13,999 nt of DNA, taken from assembly GCA_002256535.1 (NCBI GenBank), contig NMUJ01000011.1:1-13999 (forward strand). The letters run 5' to 3'. Source of the stretch: Caldifarciminota bacterium 4484_18. GTDB lineage: Bacteria > Hydrothermota > UBA3073 > NMUJ01. The stretch's first letter is position 1. Each line of letters starts with the position of its first letter. The notes beneath the pieces were generated by a model. The model searched no databases and was not told the DNA's origin. It was given only the letters and a program-made list of their open reading frames with translations. Positions 8,138-13,999 of the stretch are shown here, piece by piece. Made by a program: the position numbers and the translations under genes.

Positions 8138-9084
8138 TGTCCTATACAGAGATAGGTGGATTCTTCCGTTACCCCAAGGGTACATTCAATATACGTGAGT
8201 TACAGCTCACGTATGAGGGGCCGATAAAGCATCACTTGCTTGTATTTGAGTCACCTCTCGTCACCCCATACGCTGAGAATAACACCACATATTTTCATTG
8301 GTATGAACCTGTGAAACGTTCAAATCTTGCGCTACTGGTTATACATGGATGGAGGGGCTCGGATCGCTCCTGGCATGAAACGAAAATCGCATGGCATGGT
8401 GCCAAGCTGGGGTTTAACACTGTGGTACCATGTTTGCCATATCATGGTAGACGTACACCCAAAGATGCTATGCCGGGTGTATATTTCTTTGGTTCGCCAG
8501 ATGAGAAGCGTTCCGTAGATGCATTCCGTCAATCAATCATGGAGTTTATGGTGATAGCGGATTGGGGTGAATCCATGGGCTGGCGTTGGGGTGTCATAGG
8601 TACAAGTCTTGGCGGTATATTGCTTAACACGTTGATGGGTGTCGACCCCCGATATAAATGGGGGGTATCGATTGTAGGTGGTGCCCACATACACCGTATA
8701 GTATGGGAGGGTGTGCTTGGATTAGCTGTTAGATATTACCTAAAAAAGCGTGGGCTGACCAAAAAGGACTATCTATATATTTTGGATGATTACGCTAAGT
8801 TTTTGGACGAACTCAACCGCACAGGTAGGTTACCGCAAACCCGTTGGCTATGGTATTATGTCGATCCGCTCACCTATGCGAGGTATAACTCACCCCGTAA
8901 GGTGGTGCTCATTAATGGGTTATTTGATCCCATCATACCCAGACGTGTAATCAAGGAGTTCAGCCAACGTGCACATCCGTCAGCTGTGATATGGCTACCT
9001 GCTGGCCATTTTGGTGTAATTATGTTTGCACCGATAACTATTTATTGGATGATTAAGTTTTTGAAGTACAAGTTAACCGTATGA
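8137..9084 (+). CDS. Alpha/beta hydrolase (serine hydrolase family)
   Basis: The 315-residue protein (from ATG 8137) has a complete alpha/beta-hydrolase set: LLVIHGWRGS (67-76) around the oxyanion region, the nucleophile elbow GTSLGG with Ser157, the acid Asp264 in LINGLFDPIIP, and His291 in LPAGHFG. No signal peptide or membrane segment is seen, so it is probably cytoplasmic. Residues 1-60, before the core, are an extra N-terminal part that I do not recognise. The large lid-like insertion at about 185-245 is rich in aromatic and charged residues and probably sets substrate choice; the substrate cannot be read from sequence. A TTG three bases upstream (8134) could also start translation, but the ATG forming a one-base overlap with the rnfB stop (TGATG) fits the local pattern better. 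The 3' end overlaps the convergent radical SAM gene by 32 bases. Confidence 0.85.
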   Translation: MSYTEIGGFFRYPKGTFNIRELQLTYEGPIKHHLLVFESPLVTPYAENNTTYFHWYEPVKRSNLALLVIHGWRGSDRSWHETKIAWHGAKLGFNTVVPCLPYHGRRTPKDAMPGVYFFGSPDEKRSVDAFRQSIMEFMVIADWGESMGWRWGVIGTSLGGILLNTLMGVDPRYKWGVSIVGGAHIHRIVWEGVLGLAVRYYLKKRGLTKKDYLYILDDYAKFLDELNRTGRLPQTRWLWYYVDPLTYARYNSPRKVVLINGLFDPIIPRRVIKEFSQRAHPSAVIWLPAGHFGVIMFAPITIYWMIKFLKYKLTV

Positions 9085-10378
9085 TACGATTGTAGTGGTT
9101 TTTGAGTGATTTAAGCTGCTGTAGCGAGTGGTCACCTAAAACGAGGGTTGTAAAGTACAGATTATTGTGACAAAGTGGCTCATCCATATCGATAATTTGG
9201 CACGCTTTTTCACCTTCAGGCGTACCCGGTATCGGTGAAAATTCAGATAGCATTATTGATACACCTAATTTATGTAAAAAGTGTATACCTTCTTCTACTT
9301 CAGGTGCGGGTTGGTCGACAAGCCCTGCCAACAAATATACGATCAGATCGCATCCAGTGTAGCCAACGGATCTTAATACTTCTATTGCAGATATTAATTC
9401 CTCCTCGGTAACCTTGTTACCCAACAGCTGCTGCCGCTGTAAGTTATGTGTTTCGTAGCTCAGAAATATTGTAGTAAATCCAGTTACACGCATGAGGTTG
9501 GCAGTATCGCGATCTATTAACCGTACATGTAAGCCGTTCGGTGTGTGGAACCTAAACTTTAAGCTATAACGATGAAGTAAATCCAGCAGCTTGGGTAATA
9601 TTTCTTTTGCTTTGAACAGCAGGGCATCGTCGTAGATTGCGATGTCGGTGATACCAAGTTTACCAAAATATAGAAGCTCGTCAGCTACAATATCCCAATC
9701 ACGGATGATGAACTGCTCATGTAGCTTACGGGCTGCACAATAAGTGCAATTCAGTGGACATCCATAGGTGAAGTTTATCACCCCATACGTAAGTTTGGGG
9801 TATAGCCGCCATAGTGGTATAGCTGCGGTTGACTTTATGCCAAGCTTATCGAACAATGACATATCGTTACCTACAACAACGTGGTCGACTTCCAGCTTAC
9901 GTGCATGGTTAGGCATAAGTGTTGGGTATACACCACCAACCACTACATTGGTGTTTGGATAATGGGAGCGAACAATCTCCACAACCTCCTTCACTCCCAA
10001 GTACCAATACGTCATACCACCCGCTATGAACACATAGTCAGGTTTAGGGATAGAGTTGAGGAACTGTTCAAATATTTGTTTAGGTAACCCGTAACGTTTG
10101 AACCTACGTGCGATAGTCTTGAATATTGTGGGTTTAGGTACTTCTACCGCATAATATTTGCCCCTACCATAGGTGCCAGGTTTCGAGCGGCTTGCCATCC
10201 ATGGGTGTGACCTATCGAGAAAATCGAAGAAGTATATCTGCCATCCACTATCCTGCAATGTGCTGGCTATTTTCAACAATCCCGTAAACTTCAGCCAAAA
10301 ATCGTACGCCTTAAAGTCGTATATCGGGGGGATGACAAGCAACGCGATAGGGGTTAGCCTCCCCCTACGTGTAGCCAT
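9053..10378 (-). CDS. Radical SAM protein with N-terminal B12-binding-like domain
   Basis: The protein has 441 residues. Residues 10-185 resemble the cobalamin-binding Rossmann domain found before many radical SAM cores (FIAGGMTYW near 117-125, VVVGGVYPTLMPNHARK near 145-161, HVVVGN), but the DXHXXG cobalamin ligand motif is not seen. The radical SAM motif CPLNCTYC (Cys207, 211, 214) follows NFTYG and would bind the [4Fe-4S] cluster that cleaves S-adenosylmethionine. Core strands continue through AIYDDALLF, FLSYETHN and a C-terminal SEFSPIPGTPEG. The substrate is unknown. Enzymes of this layout commonly do methylations or other modifications of lipids, cofactors or natural products. The start overlaps the preceding membrane gene by 25 bases, so it is probably the last gene of the minus-strand operon. 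A TTG a dozen codons further in, behind an AGGGGGAGG run, is an alternative start. Confidence 0.85.
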   Translation of the reverse strand: MATRRGRLTPIALLVIPPIYDFKAYDFWLKFTGLLKIASTLQDSGWQIYFFDFLDRSHPWMASRSKPGTYGRGKYYAVEVPKPTIFKTIARRFKRYGLPKQIFEQFLNSIPKPDYVFIAGGMTYWYLGVKEVVEIVRSHYPNTNVVVGGVYPTLMPNHARKLEVDHVVVGNDMSLFDKLGIKSTAAIPLWRLYPKLTYGVINFTYGCPLNCTYCAARKLHEQFIIRDWDIVADELLYFGKLGITDIAIYDDALLFKAKEILPKLLDLLHRYSLKFRFHTPNGLHVRLIDRDTANLMRVTGFTTIFLSYETHNLQRQQLLGNKVTEEELISAIEVLRSVGYTGCDLIVYLLAGLVDQPAPEVEEGIHFLHKLGVSIMLSEFSPIPGTPEGEKACQIIDMDEPLCHNNLYFTTLVLGDHSLQQLKSLKNHYNRIIRLTCTSKT

Positions 10379-10764
10379 TGTTGTATCAAAAACTGTATGC
10401 GATCGATGAACACCGCAAATCGTGTCATTACGGTGTTGCCAAAAAATGCGCCAAACGATATCATCAGCAACAACCTACCAGCTCGCGGTAGGAACTTTAT
10501 ACCTTTGTATTTGAACTCAAACGAGAAAAAGAAGTACGAAAGCACTGCAACTATTGTGAACACCATGAAGAAGTTATTGAAAGAAAATTGTAACATCTCT
10601 TGTGCGTTACGTACGAAGATGGGTTTGAACGATGCCGTTATCTGTGGCATGATTAACATGAACTGGTTTTTGAATTCCATGCCTGCACCTACACCGAGAC
10701 TTATCCCGATAGCGATACGTGATATCCAATACCAGCGACGTGATAGCTGGAAGTACCACATCAT
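10354..10764 (-). CDS. Small integral membrane protein, C-terminal fragment of a broken gene
   Basis: This frame carries most of the membrane protein whose beginning lies in another frame (10885 downward). From the ATG at 10764 it has 136 residues, with hydrophobic segments near 15-30 (RIAIGISLGVGAG), 60-80 (FNNFFMVFTIVAVLSYFFF) and 97-115 (LLLMISFGAFFGNTV), then TRFAVFIDRIQFL close to the end. The ATG has no visible SD and lies within what should be the middle of the protein: frame-open sequence upstream is only two codons before a TAA. It is therefore probably not an independent gene. I recognise the pattern (FGNTVM, then IDRIQFL) as that of uncharacterised membrane proteins found next to DUF6754-like genes; no function is known to me. 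The 3' end overlaps the radical SAM start by 25 bases. Confidence 0.6.
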   Translation of the reverse strand: MMWYFQLSRRWYWISRIAIGISLGVGAGMEFKNQFMLIMPQITASFKPIFVRNAQEMLQFSFNNFFMVFTIVAVLSYFFFSFEFKYKGIKFLPRAGRLLLMISFGAFFGNTVMTRFAVFIDRIQFLIQQWLHVGGG

Positions 10765-10885
10765 ACCTGGTTAGCCCAAGAAATGTGTGTTCAAACAGCC
10801 GATATATGGGGTTTTCGCGAAACAGGAACGAAAATATGGCCAATGTGCAGATAGCTTCCACCCATATGAATAACTCTAAGTTCAT
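10607..10885 (-). CDS. Small integral membrane protein, N-terminal fragment of the same broken gene
   Basis: Translation starts at an ATG that overlaps the stop of the 271-aa gene (ATGA), which is a sound coupled start. Residues 1-39 are convincing membrane protein: MNLELFIWVEAICTLAIFSF forms a first helix, followed by ENPIYRLFEHTFLGLT. After residue 39 (about position 10770) the frame turns into hydrophilic Arg/Cys/His-rich sequence that looks like an out-of-frame reading, while the neighbouring frame there begins coherent membrane sequence (MWYFQLSRRWYW). The true product therefore switches frame near 10764-10772. In relatives as I remember them, roughly 30-40 residues with a further helix separate these two parts, so a deletion of about 100 bases plus a frame change is likely. 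The gene is probably non-functional as written, unless the assembly is wrong here. Confidence 0.6.
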   Translation of the reverse strand: MNLELFIWVEAICTLAIFSFLFRENPIYRLFEHTFLGLTRYDVVLPAITSLVLDITYRYRDKSRCRCRHGIQKPVHVNHATDNGIVQTHLRT

Positions 10886-11697
10886 CGTAACTTACGTGCT
10901 ACAAGGTAACCGATGTTACCCAGTACTACGAGTATTACGATCAACAAGTGTGCAAGTGATTGCGGGATTATCAGGTTATGTCCCATACCACGATATCGTA
11001 GTAGCGATTCGTATTCGGTAGCTCCCCTTACACCTACCAATAAGCCAACAAGTTGACCCGAATCTATGTACGGGAAAAGTGTGGATGATACAATCGATGC
11101 GCACCCAAATATTATAGGTGTACCATACGGACCATGTACGAAGCTTATCCATTCAGGGCGTGGCCCATAGTCAATATCTATTATGAGTGATACATTGCTG
11201 ATATCTTTGATACCCTGCATCATGGGTATATCTTCGAGTGGGGTGCCACGAAAATCTTTCTGCACAGTTTTGGGTATGTTCTTGGTCAACGCCTGTATCA
11301 TGGCGGCATCACCGGTTAAGAAGCCCCAATTGCACCAATCCACACCGTACTTTCTGTTGTAGAGTTTAGCTACACGTTCGGCTATCTCCTCGGCAAAACT
11401 TGCCCCCTGTGCAATCTGTGACATGATCGCAAATTTAATACCACGTTGCATCATGTGTCGCATAAGGGCTTCGGTTTGTGGCCATAATTCACCCTTGATA
11501 CCGGCATCCCAAGATGATACAAATATCACAATCTGTGTATCGGGTAGCTGCTCGATCGTATTGTAGGCCATCAGTGTTTCGTTAGATACGAATATAGGTA
11601 ACCTTAACTCGATGACAAACGGTAGAACTATCGCCGTAAGTACAAGTAGATATACTACACGGTAAGGTATCTCCTGTAGCTTAGCGAGTAGCTTCAC
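10882..11697 (-). CDS. Membrane-anchored alpha/beta protein of the DUF6754-like cassette (271 aa)
   Basis: An N-terminal helix at about 13-33 and a C-terminal helix at about 248-267 flank a globular domain. That domain alternates strands and helices in Rossmann-like fashion: TQIVIFVSSWDAG (54-66), GIKFAIMSQIAQG (86-98), NWGFLTGDAAMIQ (123-135), SLIIDIDYGPR (170-180) and TPIIFGCASIVSS (193-205). No catalytic motif is recognisable. The end (SLAHLLIVILVVLGNIGYLV) resembles that of the 244-aa protein at the head of the operon, so the two may be distant paralogues that pair. The start is GTG at 11697, overlapping the previous stop (GTGA) behind a perfect GGAGGTGA. The conserved context argues that this is a subunit of a membrane complex; what the complex does is unknown. 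Confidence 0.7.
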   Translation of the reverse strand: MKLLAKLQEIPYRVVYLLVLTAIVLPFVIELRLPIFVSNETLMAYNTIEQLPDTQIVIFVSSWDAGIKGELWPQTEALMRHMMQRGIKFAIMSQIAQGASFAEEIAERVAKLYNRKYGVDWCNWGFLTGDAAMIQALTKNIPKTVQKDFRGTPLEDIPMMQGIKDISNVSLIIDIDYGPRPEWISFVHGPYGTPIIFGCASIVSSTLFPYIDSGQLVGLLVGVRGATEYESLLRYRGMGHNLIIPQSLAHLLIVILVVLGNIGYLVARKLR

Positions 11698-12359
11698 TTC
11701 ACCTCCATTTCCTTTTCAAGTGACAGCCATACCCTTATAGCCATGGCGATCGCACCTATTGCTATACCAAATATTACTGCACGATAGGCGGCTGTATTTG
11801 CTACATTGAGTATCCATGCACTTATGCGTGGAAGTTGTACCCTTGTAGGTAGCTTATGTGTTAACCATAGCCCGATGGGTACCTGGCCAAGCATAACGAT
11901 GATGGCGGATAACACCATAACAGCACCTTCGAGTGTACGTACTTTCATACCACGATATGCAGCGGATGCCATAAAGAGTGCAAGTAACGAGAATATTGTT
12001 GCACCCAACGGCATGTACATGTGGGTGAATAGCAGCTCATACATGAAACGTGCCTTTGGGGTAGGACGTGTACTGTTCAGATAGACAGCTATCATCATAG
12101 CGAGCATTGCGATGAAAAACACGATACTATAGGCCCAACCGGGGCGCTTGAATTTGATCTTCCGATAATGTGACACCATGAGCGATAATGCGCCTACACC
12201 TATCGCAAACCCCCAGAATACGATGAGGAATTCACCCACCGGCTGTATATATGGGGTGAGCGGGTTATTGTAACGACCGATCTTTGCTGGTAGTATGAAC
12301 TCAAGAAAATAGAATAGCCCCGCTAAAAATGTGAGCATCTTAATTACGAAGCCACGCAT
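11694..12359 (-). CDS. Six-helix integral membrane protein of the DUF6754-like cassette (221 aa)
   Basis: Hydrophobic segments at about 8-24, 41-63, 75-95, 112-133, 142-165 and 183-210 suggest six membrane helices with short charged loops (HYRKIKFKRPG; STRPTPKARFMYELL). The loop before helix 4 (RPTPKARFMYELLFTHMYMPLG) is the most distinctive part and may be functionally important. There is no transporter, channel or enzyme signature that I recognise. The ATG shares one base with the stop of the 244-aa gene (TGATG), and the stop overlaps the GTG of the 271-aa gene by four bases, so the three proteins should be made together. The likely role is the membrane core to which the two alpha/beta proteins attach. 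This is inference from gene order. Confidence 0.75.
   Translation of the reverse strand: MRGFVIKMLTFLAGLFYFLEFILPAKIGRYNNPLTPYIQPVGEFLIVFWGFAIGVGALSLMVSHYRKIKFKRPGWAYSIVFFIAMLAMMIAVYLNSTRPTPKARFMYELLFTHMYMPLGATIFSLLALFMASAAYRGMKVRTLEGAVMVLSAIIVMLGQVPIGLWLTHKLPTRVQLPRISAWILNVANTAAYRAVIFGIAIGAIAMAIRVWLSLEKEMEVK
11699..11706 (-). promoter_or_regulatory. Shine-Dalgarno site for the 271-aa gene
   Basis: The minus strand reads GGAGGTGA here, immediately before an A and the GTG at 11697-11695. It supports the GTG start over any internal ATG. Confidence 0.65.
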
Positions 12360-13093
12360 CAGTACTTGAGTAGTTCAAGTATCCAGTTAGGTATACCCTT
12401 GAGTGTAGCAAACGTCGCCCCTATGGAGCCGAGTACGATCAACAGTGTTATGAGTATTTTGCCAAGATCTTGACCTACTAAGCTACCACGTAGTACGGGG
12501 TTATCAGATAGGTATGCGCTTGCTGCATAGAGTTCTTCACCCATGAGGGTATAGTCACATGCGAGTATAAAGAACGGTATTTGGTAATAACTTACGGTAG
12601 CTGCTATCTGTATCGCACCTATGTGACGACCAGTTTCGGCGATGATAAGGGATTCAAACCCATATTCACCGAAGAAGAAGTTAGCAGCTGGACGTTCGCG
12701 TTCCATGGTGCCAGCGACCGCAGAAGCCCAGGTGGATTGCTGGTCAGAGAAAAACCTTATATCATCTGAAGAGAACAGATCAGGCCTACCTGCTACCGTG
12801 TAAGCTTCACGCATAAGGTCTTCAACTACAGGGTAGACTTCAGGCCTAAATATGGGTACGATTACACGTAACCCATACTTGGCGGCGGTTGTGGTTACAT
12901 ATCTTAATACGCTCATGGATGCAAATGTGGTGGGATTGAGGCCACCTAAACCCAACGAAAACAGTATGGGTTTGCCAAGCTCAGTAGCTCTACCGACGGC
13001 TTCATCGATAGCGTCAAGTCCTGGCAACCTACGTATGAAGAGCTTCTTACCTTTACGGGCTTGCCAGATACGTATGAGGATGGATGCACACAA
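12359..13093 (-). CDS. DUF6754-like membrane-anchored protein (244 aa), first gene of the minus-strand operon
   Basis: The protein opens with a short hydrophobic stretch, then ARKGKKLFIRRLPGLDAIDEAV and a conserved block KPILFSLGLGGLNPTTFASM (41-60). Strand-helix alternation follows: GLRVIVPIFRPEVYP (74-88), DDIRFFSDQQ, ANFFFGEYGFESLIIAETG (137-155), QIAATVSYYQIPFFILACDYTLMGEELYA (162-190). A C-terminal helix lies at about 210-228 (KILITLLIVLGSIGATFA). I recognise this as the pattern of DUF6754 proteins, whose function is unknown. The TTG at 13093 is the only ordinary start available and has no SD; coherent sequence (VTKIFLL) continues upstream for seven codons to a TAA at 13114-13112, completing a normal first helix. 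The true start may thus be GTT/ATC, or the sequence may have an error. The next gene follows with a one-base overlap. Confidence 0.7.
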   Translation of the reverse strand: MCASILIRIWQARKGKKLFIRRLPGLDAIDEAVGRATELGKPILFSLGLGGLNPTTFASMSVLRYVTTTAAKYGLRVIVPIFRPEVYPVVEDLMREAYTVAGRPDLFSSDDIRFFSDQQSTWASAVAGTMERERPAANFFFGEYGFESLIIAETGRHIGAIQIAATVSYYQIPFFILACDYTLMGEELYAASAYLSDNPVLRGSLVGQDLGKILITLLIVLGSIGATFATLKGIPNWILELLKY

Positions 13094-13124
13094 TAGGAAG
13101 ATTTTCGTAACTTAAAGGTTGACG

Positions 13125-13820
13125 ATGGTGGGTGAAATCATCGGTGGTAACAAGATCAGTGGCTGGATGTTCGACCTTGGTAATACACTTATAAGGGTAC
13201 CCGAATGTAAGTGCGAGGAGGGTGCAAAGAAGATGTATAGATATCTTGTGAAACGATTGTGGGTGCCACCTAATCTACCGGAGTTGTGGCTTAACAAGCG
13301 TAAAGAATGTTACGAGAGGGCTGAAACCGACCATCGTGAGTATCCAGCAGCACAGGTGTTGAAGGAATTGTTGCACGAGCTGGGTATACATGCACCACAC
13401 GAGGTTATCACGGGAGCGCTTGATAAGTTCTTCGAGCTGGAAGAAAGAAGCTATACCATCTTACCAGATGTAGATGAGGTGTTGAGTAAACTGCAAGGGC
13501 CAAAGGTGTTGGTCACAAACGCCACGTATAGTCCACTTATACGGAGGTTGGTGGAGCGGTTTGAGTTTACCCAATATTTTCGTGATATTATCATCTCCGC
13601 AGATGTAGGTGTACGTAAGCCGCATCCATATATATTTGAGTTGGCACTCAACAAGCTCGGGTTACCGCCAGATGAGGTGGCAATGGTGGGTGATACCTGG
13701 CAACATGATATTAAAGGTGCGATAAATGTGGGTGTCATCCCAATCTATGTGGGGGATGAGGAGCATCATCTACCCAATGTAATCCATATACGTAAGTTGA
13801 TGGAGTTGCTGAAATTATGA
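13125..13820 (+). CDS. HAD-superfamily hydrolase
   Basis: From ATG 13125 the protein has 231 residues, with AAAGG at 13114-13118 as a plausible ribosome site (a TTG at 13119 would overlap that site). HAD motifs are all placed as expected: motif I MFDLGNTLI with nucleophile Asp17, motif II VTNAT with Thr131, motif III RKPHP with Lys165, and motif IV VGDTWQHDIKGA with Asp190 and Asp195. A helical cap lies between motifs I and II (about 28-115). The residue two after the nucleophile is Gly (DLGNT) in place of the usual general-acid Asp, a variant seen in some family members. It is likely a small-molecule phosphatase; the substrate is unknown. It is divergent from the DUF6754-like operon with 31 bases between starts, and convergent with the next gene with two bases between stop codons. 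Confidence 0.88.
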   Translation: MVGEIIGGNKISGWMFDLGNTLIRVPECKCEEGAKKMYRYLVKRLWVPPNLPELWLNKRKECYERAETDHREYPAAQVLKELLHELGIHAPHEVITGALDKFFELEERSYTILPDVDEVLSKLQGPKVLVTNATYSPLIRRLVERFEFTQYFRDIIISADVGVRKPHPYIFELALNKLGLPPDEVAMVGDTWQHDIKGAINVGVIPIYVGDEEHHLPNVIHIRKLMELLKL

Positions 13821-13822
13821 GT

Positions 13823-13999
13823 TCACGTTTTTCTATGGAGCTGTCGTATCCTCATAAACGGTATTATACCAAGTAGGCTTACACTCAACCCTATAAAGAA
13901 AACCGAGTACGAAAGTAACCACAGAGCTTCCTTATCGTATGGAAATAATCCGATATAGCTACCTTCTCTTATACCGAGTGCGTTTATCGATACAGGTAA
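13823..13999 (-). CDS. Flippase-like/LPG-synthase TM family membrane protein, C-terminal 58 residues (partial)
   Basis: Read on the minus strand from the window edge, this frame is open for 58 codons to TGA at 13825-13823. It begins LPVSINALGIREGSYIGLFP, which matches the conserved GxREG segment of the lysylphosphatidylglycerol-synthase transmembrane (UPF0104, flippase-like) family. It continues with a last membrane helix at about 27-48 (LWLLSYSVFFIGLSVSLLGIIP) and a basic tail (RIRQLHRKT). Family members are multi-helix inner-membrane proteins linked to lipid or glycolipid handling. The N-terminal part lies outside the window, so the subfamily cannot be assigned. The stop is two bases from the HAD gene's stop on the other strand, and no terminator hairpin is visible between them. 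Confidence 0.75.
   Translation of the reverse strand, partial: LPVSINALGIREGSYIGLFPYDKEALWLLSYSVFFIGLSVSLLGIIPFMRIRQLHRKT

Noticed and set aside
7304..9084. An Rnf respiratory operon
   Set aside because: Only rnfB is present; the genes on both sides are an amidoligase and a hydrolase.
10397..10774. Plus-strand 125-codon ORF opposite the small membrane protein
   Set aside because: The minus-strand reading has clear membrane helices and family-like motifs; the plus-strand product shows no domain and is an antisense shadow.
13817..13876. Short plus-strand ORF starting at the ATG overlapping the HAD stop
   Set aside because: It is only about 18 codons, and the minus strand here encodes the conserved end of a flippase-like protein.
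1..13999. CRISPR arrays, tRNA or rRNA genes, insertion sequences, prophage genes
   Set aside because: No regular repeats, no cloverleaf-like or rRNA sequence and no transposase or phage protein was seen on either strand; almost all sequence is coding.

Overview
The window is a very compact bacterial segment whose gene content resembles an uncultured candidate-phylum bacterium of the WOR-3/Stahlbacteria or a related FCB-like type. This placement is an inference. It rests on a gingipain-like (C25) surface protein with a Por-type C-terminal sorting domain, a SpoIVB-like S55 protein followed by a beta-propeller protein, a DUF6754-like membrane cassette, almost no intergenic DNA, and heavy use of ATA for isoleucine. 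I see no rRNA, tRNA, CRISPR array, insertion sequence or phage gene. No stretch of 300 bases lacks a gene.

Plus strand, 1-9084: an unbroken run of genes that mostly overlap by 1-4 bases. In order they are: the 3' part of a C25-type cell-surface protein, split by a frameshift near 1130; a secreted S55 (SpoIVB-like) protein; a secreted propeller-plus-beta-domain protein; TruA (tRNA pseudouridine synthase); an asparagine-synthase-like amidoligase; a lone RnfB-type polyferredoxin; and a serine alpha/beta hydrolase. The first three look like one extracytoplasmic module. The last four are an assorted set apparently read from the same transcript.

Minus strand, 13093 down to 9053: an operon of tightly coupled genes. 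In transcription order they are: a DUF6754-like protein with a C-terminal membrane anchor (244 aa); a six-helix membrane protein (221 aa); a second anchored alpha/beta protein (271 aa); a small membrane protein broken by a frameshift and apparent internal deletion; and a radical SAM protein with an N-terminal B12-binding-like domain. The first four appear to be a conserved uncharacterised membrane complex. Its first and third members share a layout: a globular alpha/beta domain followed by a C-terminal helix with an LG(S/N)IG motif. This is the best candidate here for an undescribed system.

The right end has a plus-strand HAD-family hydrolase (13125-13820), then the 3' end of a minus-strand flippase-like membrane protein (LPG-synthase TM family) running off the window, with only two bases between the two stop codons. 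The alpha/beta hydrolase and radical SAM genes converge with a 32-base overlap of coding sequence.

Three genes show integrity problems: a frameshift in the C25 protein, a frameshift with missing residues in the small membrane protein, and no ordinary start codon at the expected place for the DUF6754-like gene. Either this genome carries real lesions or the underlying assembly has local errors. Read data or a related genome would decide.
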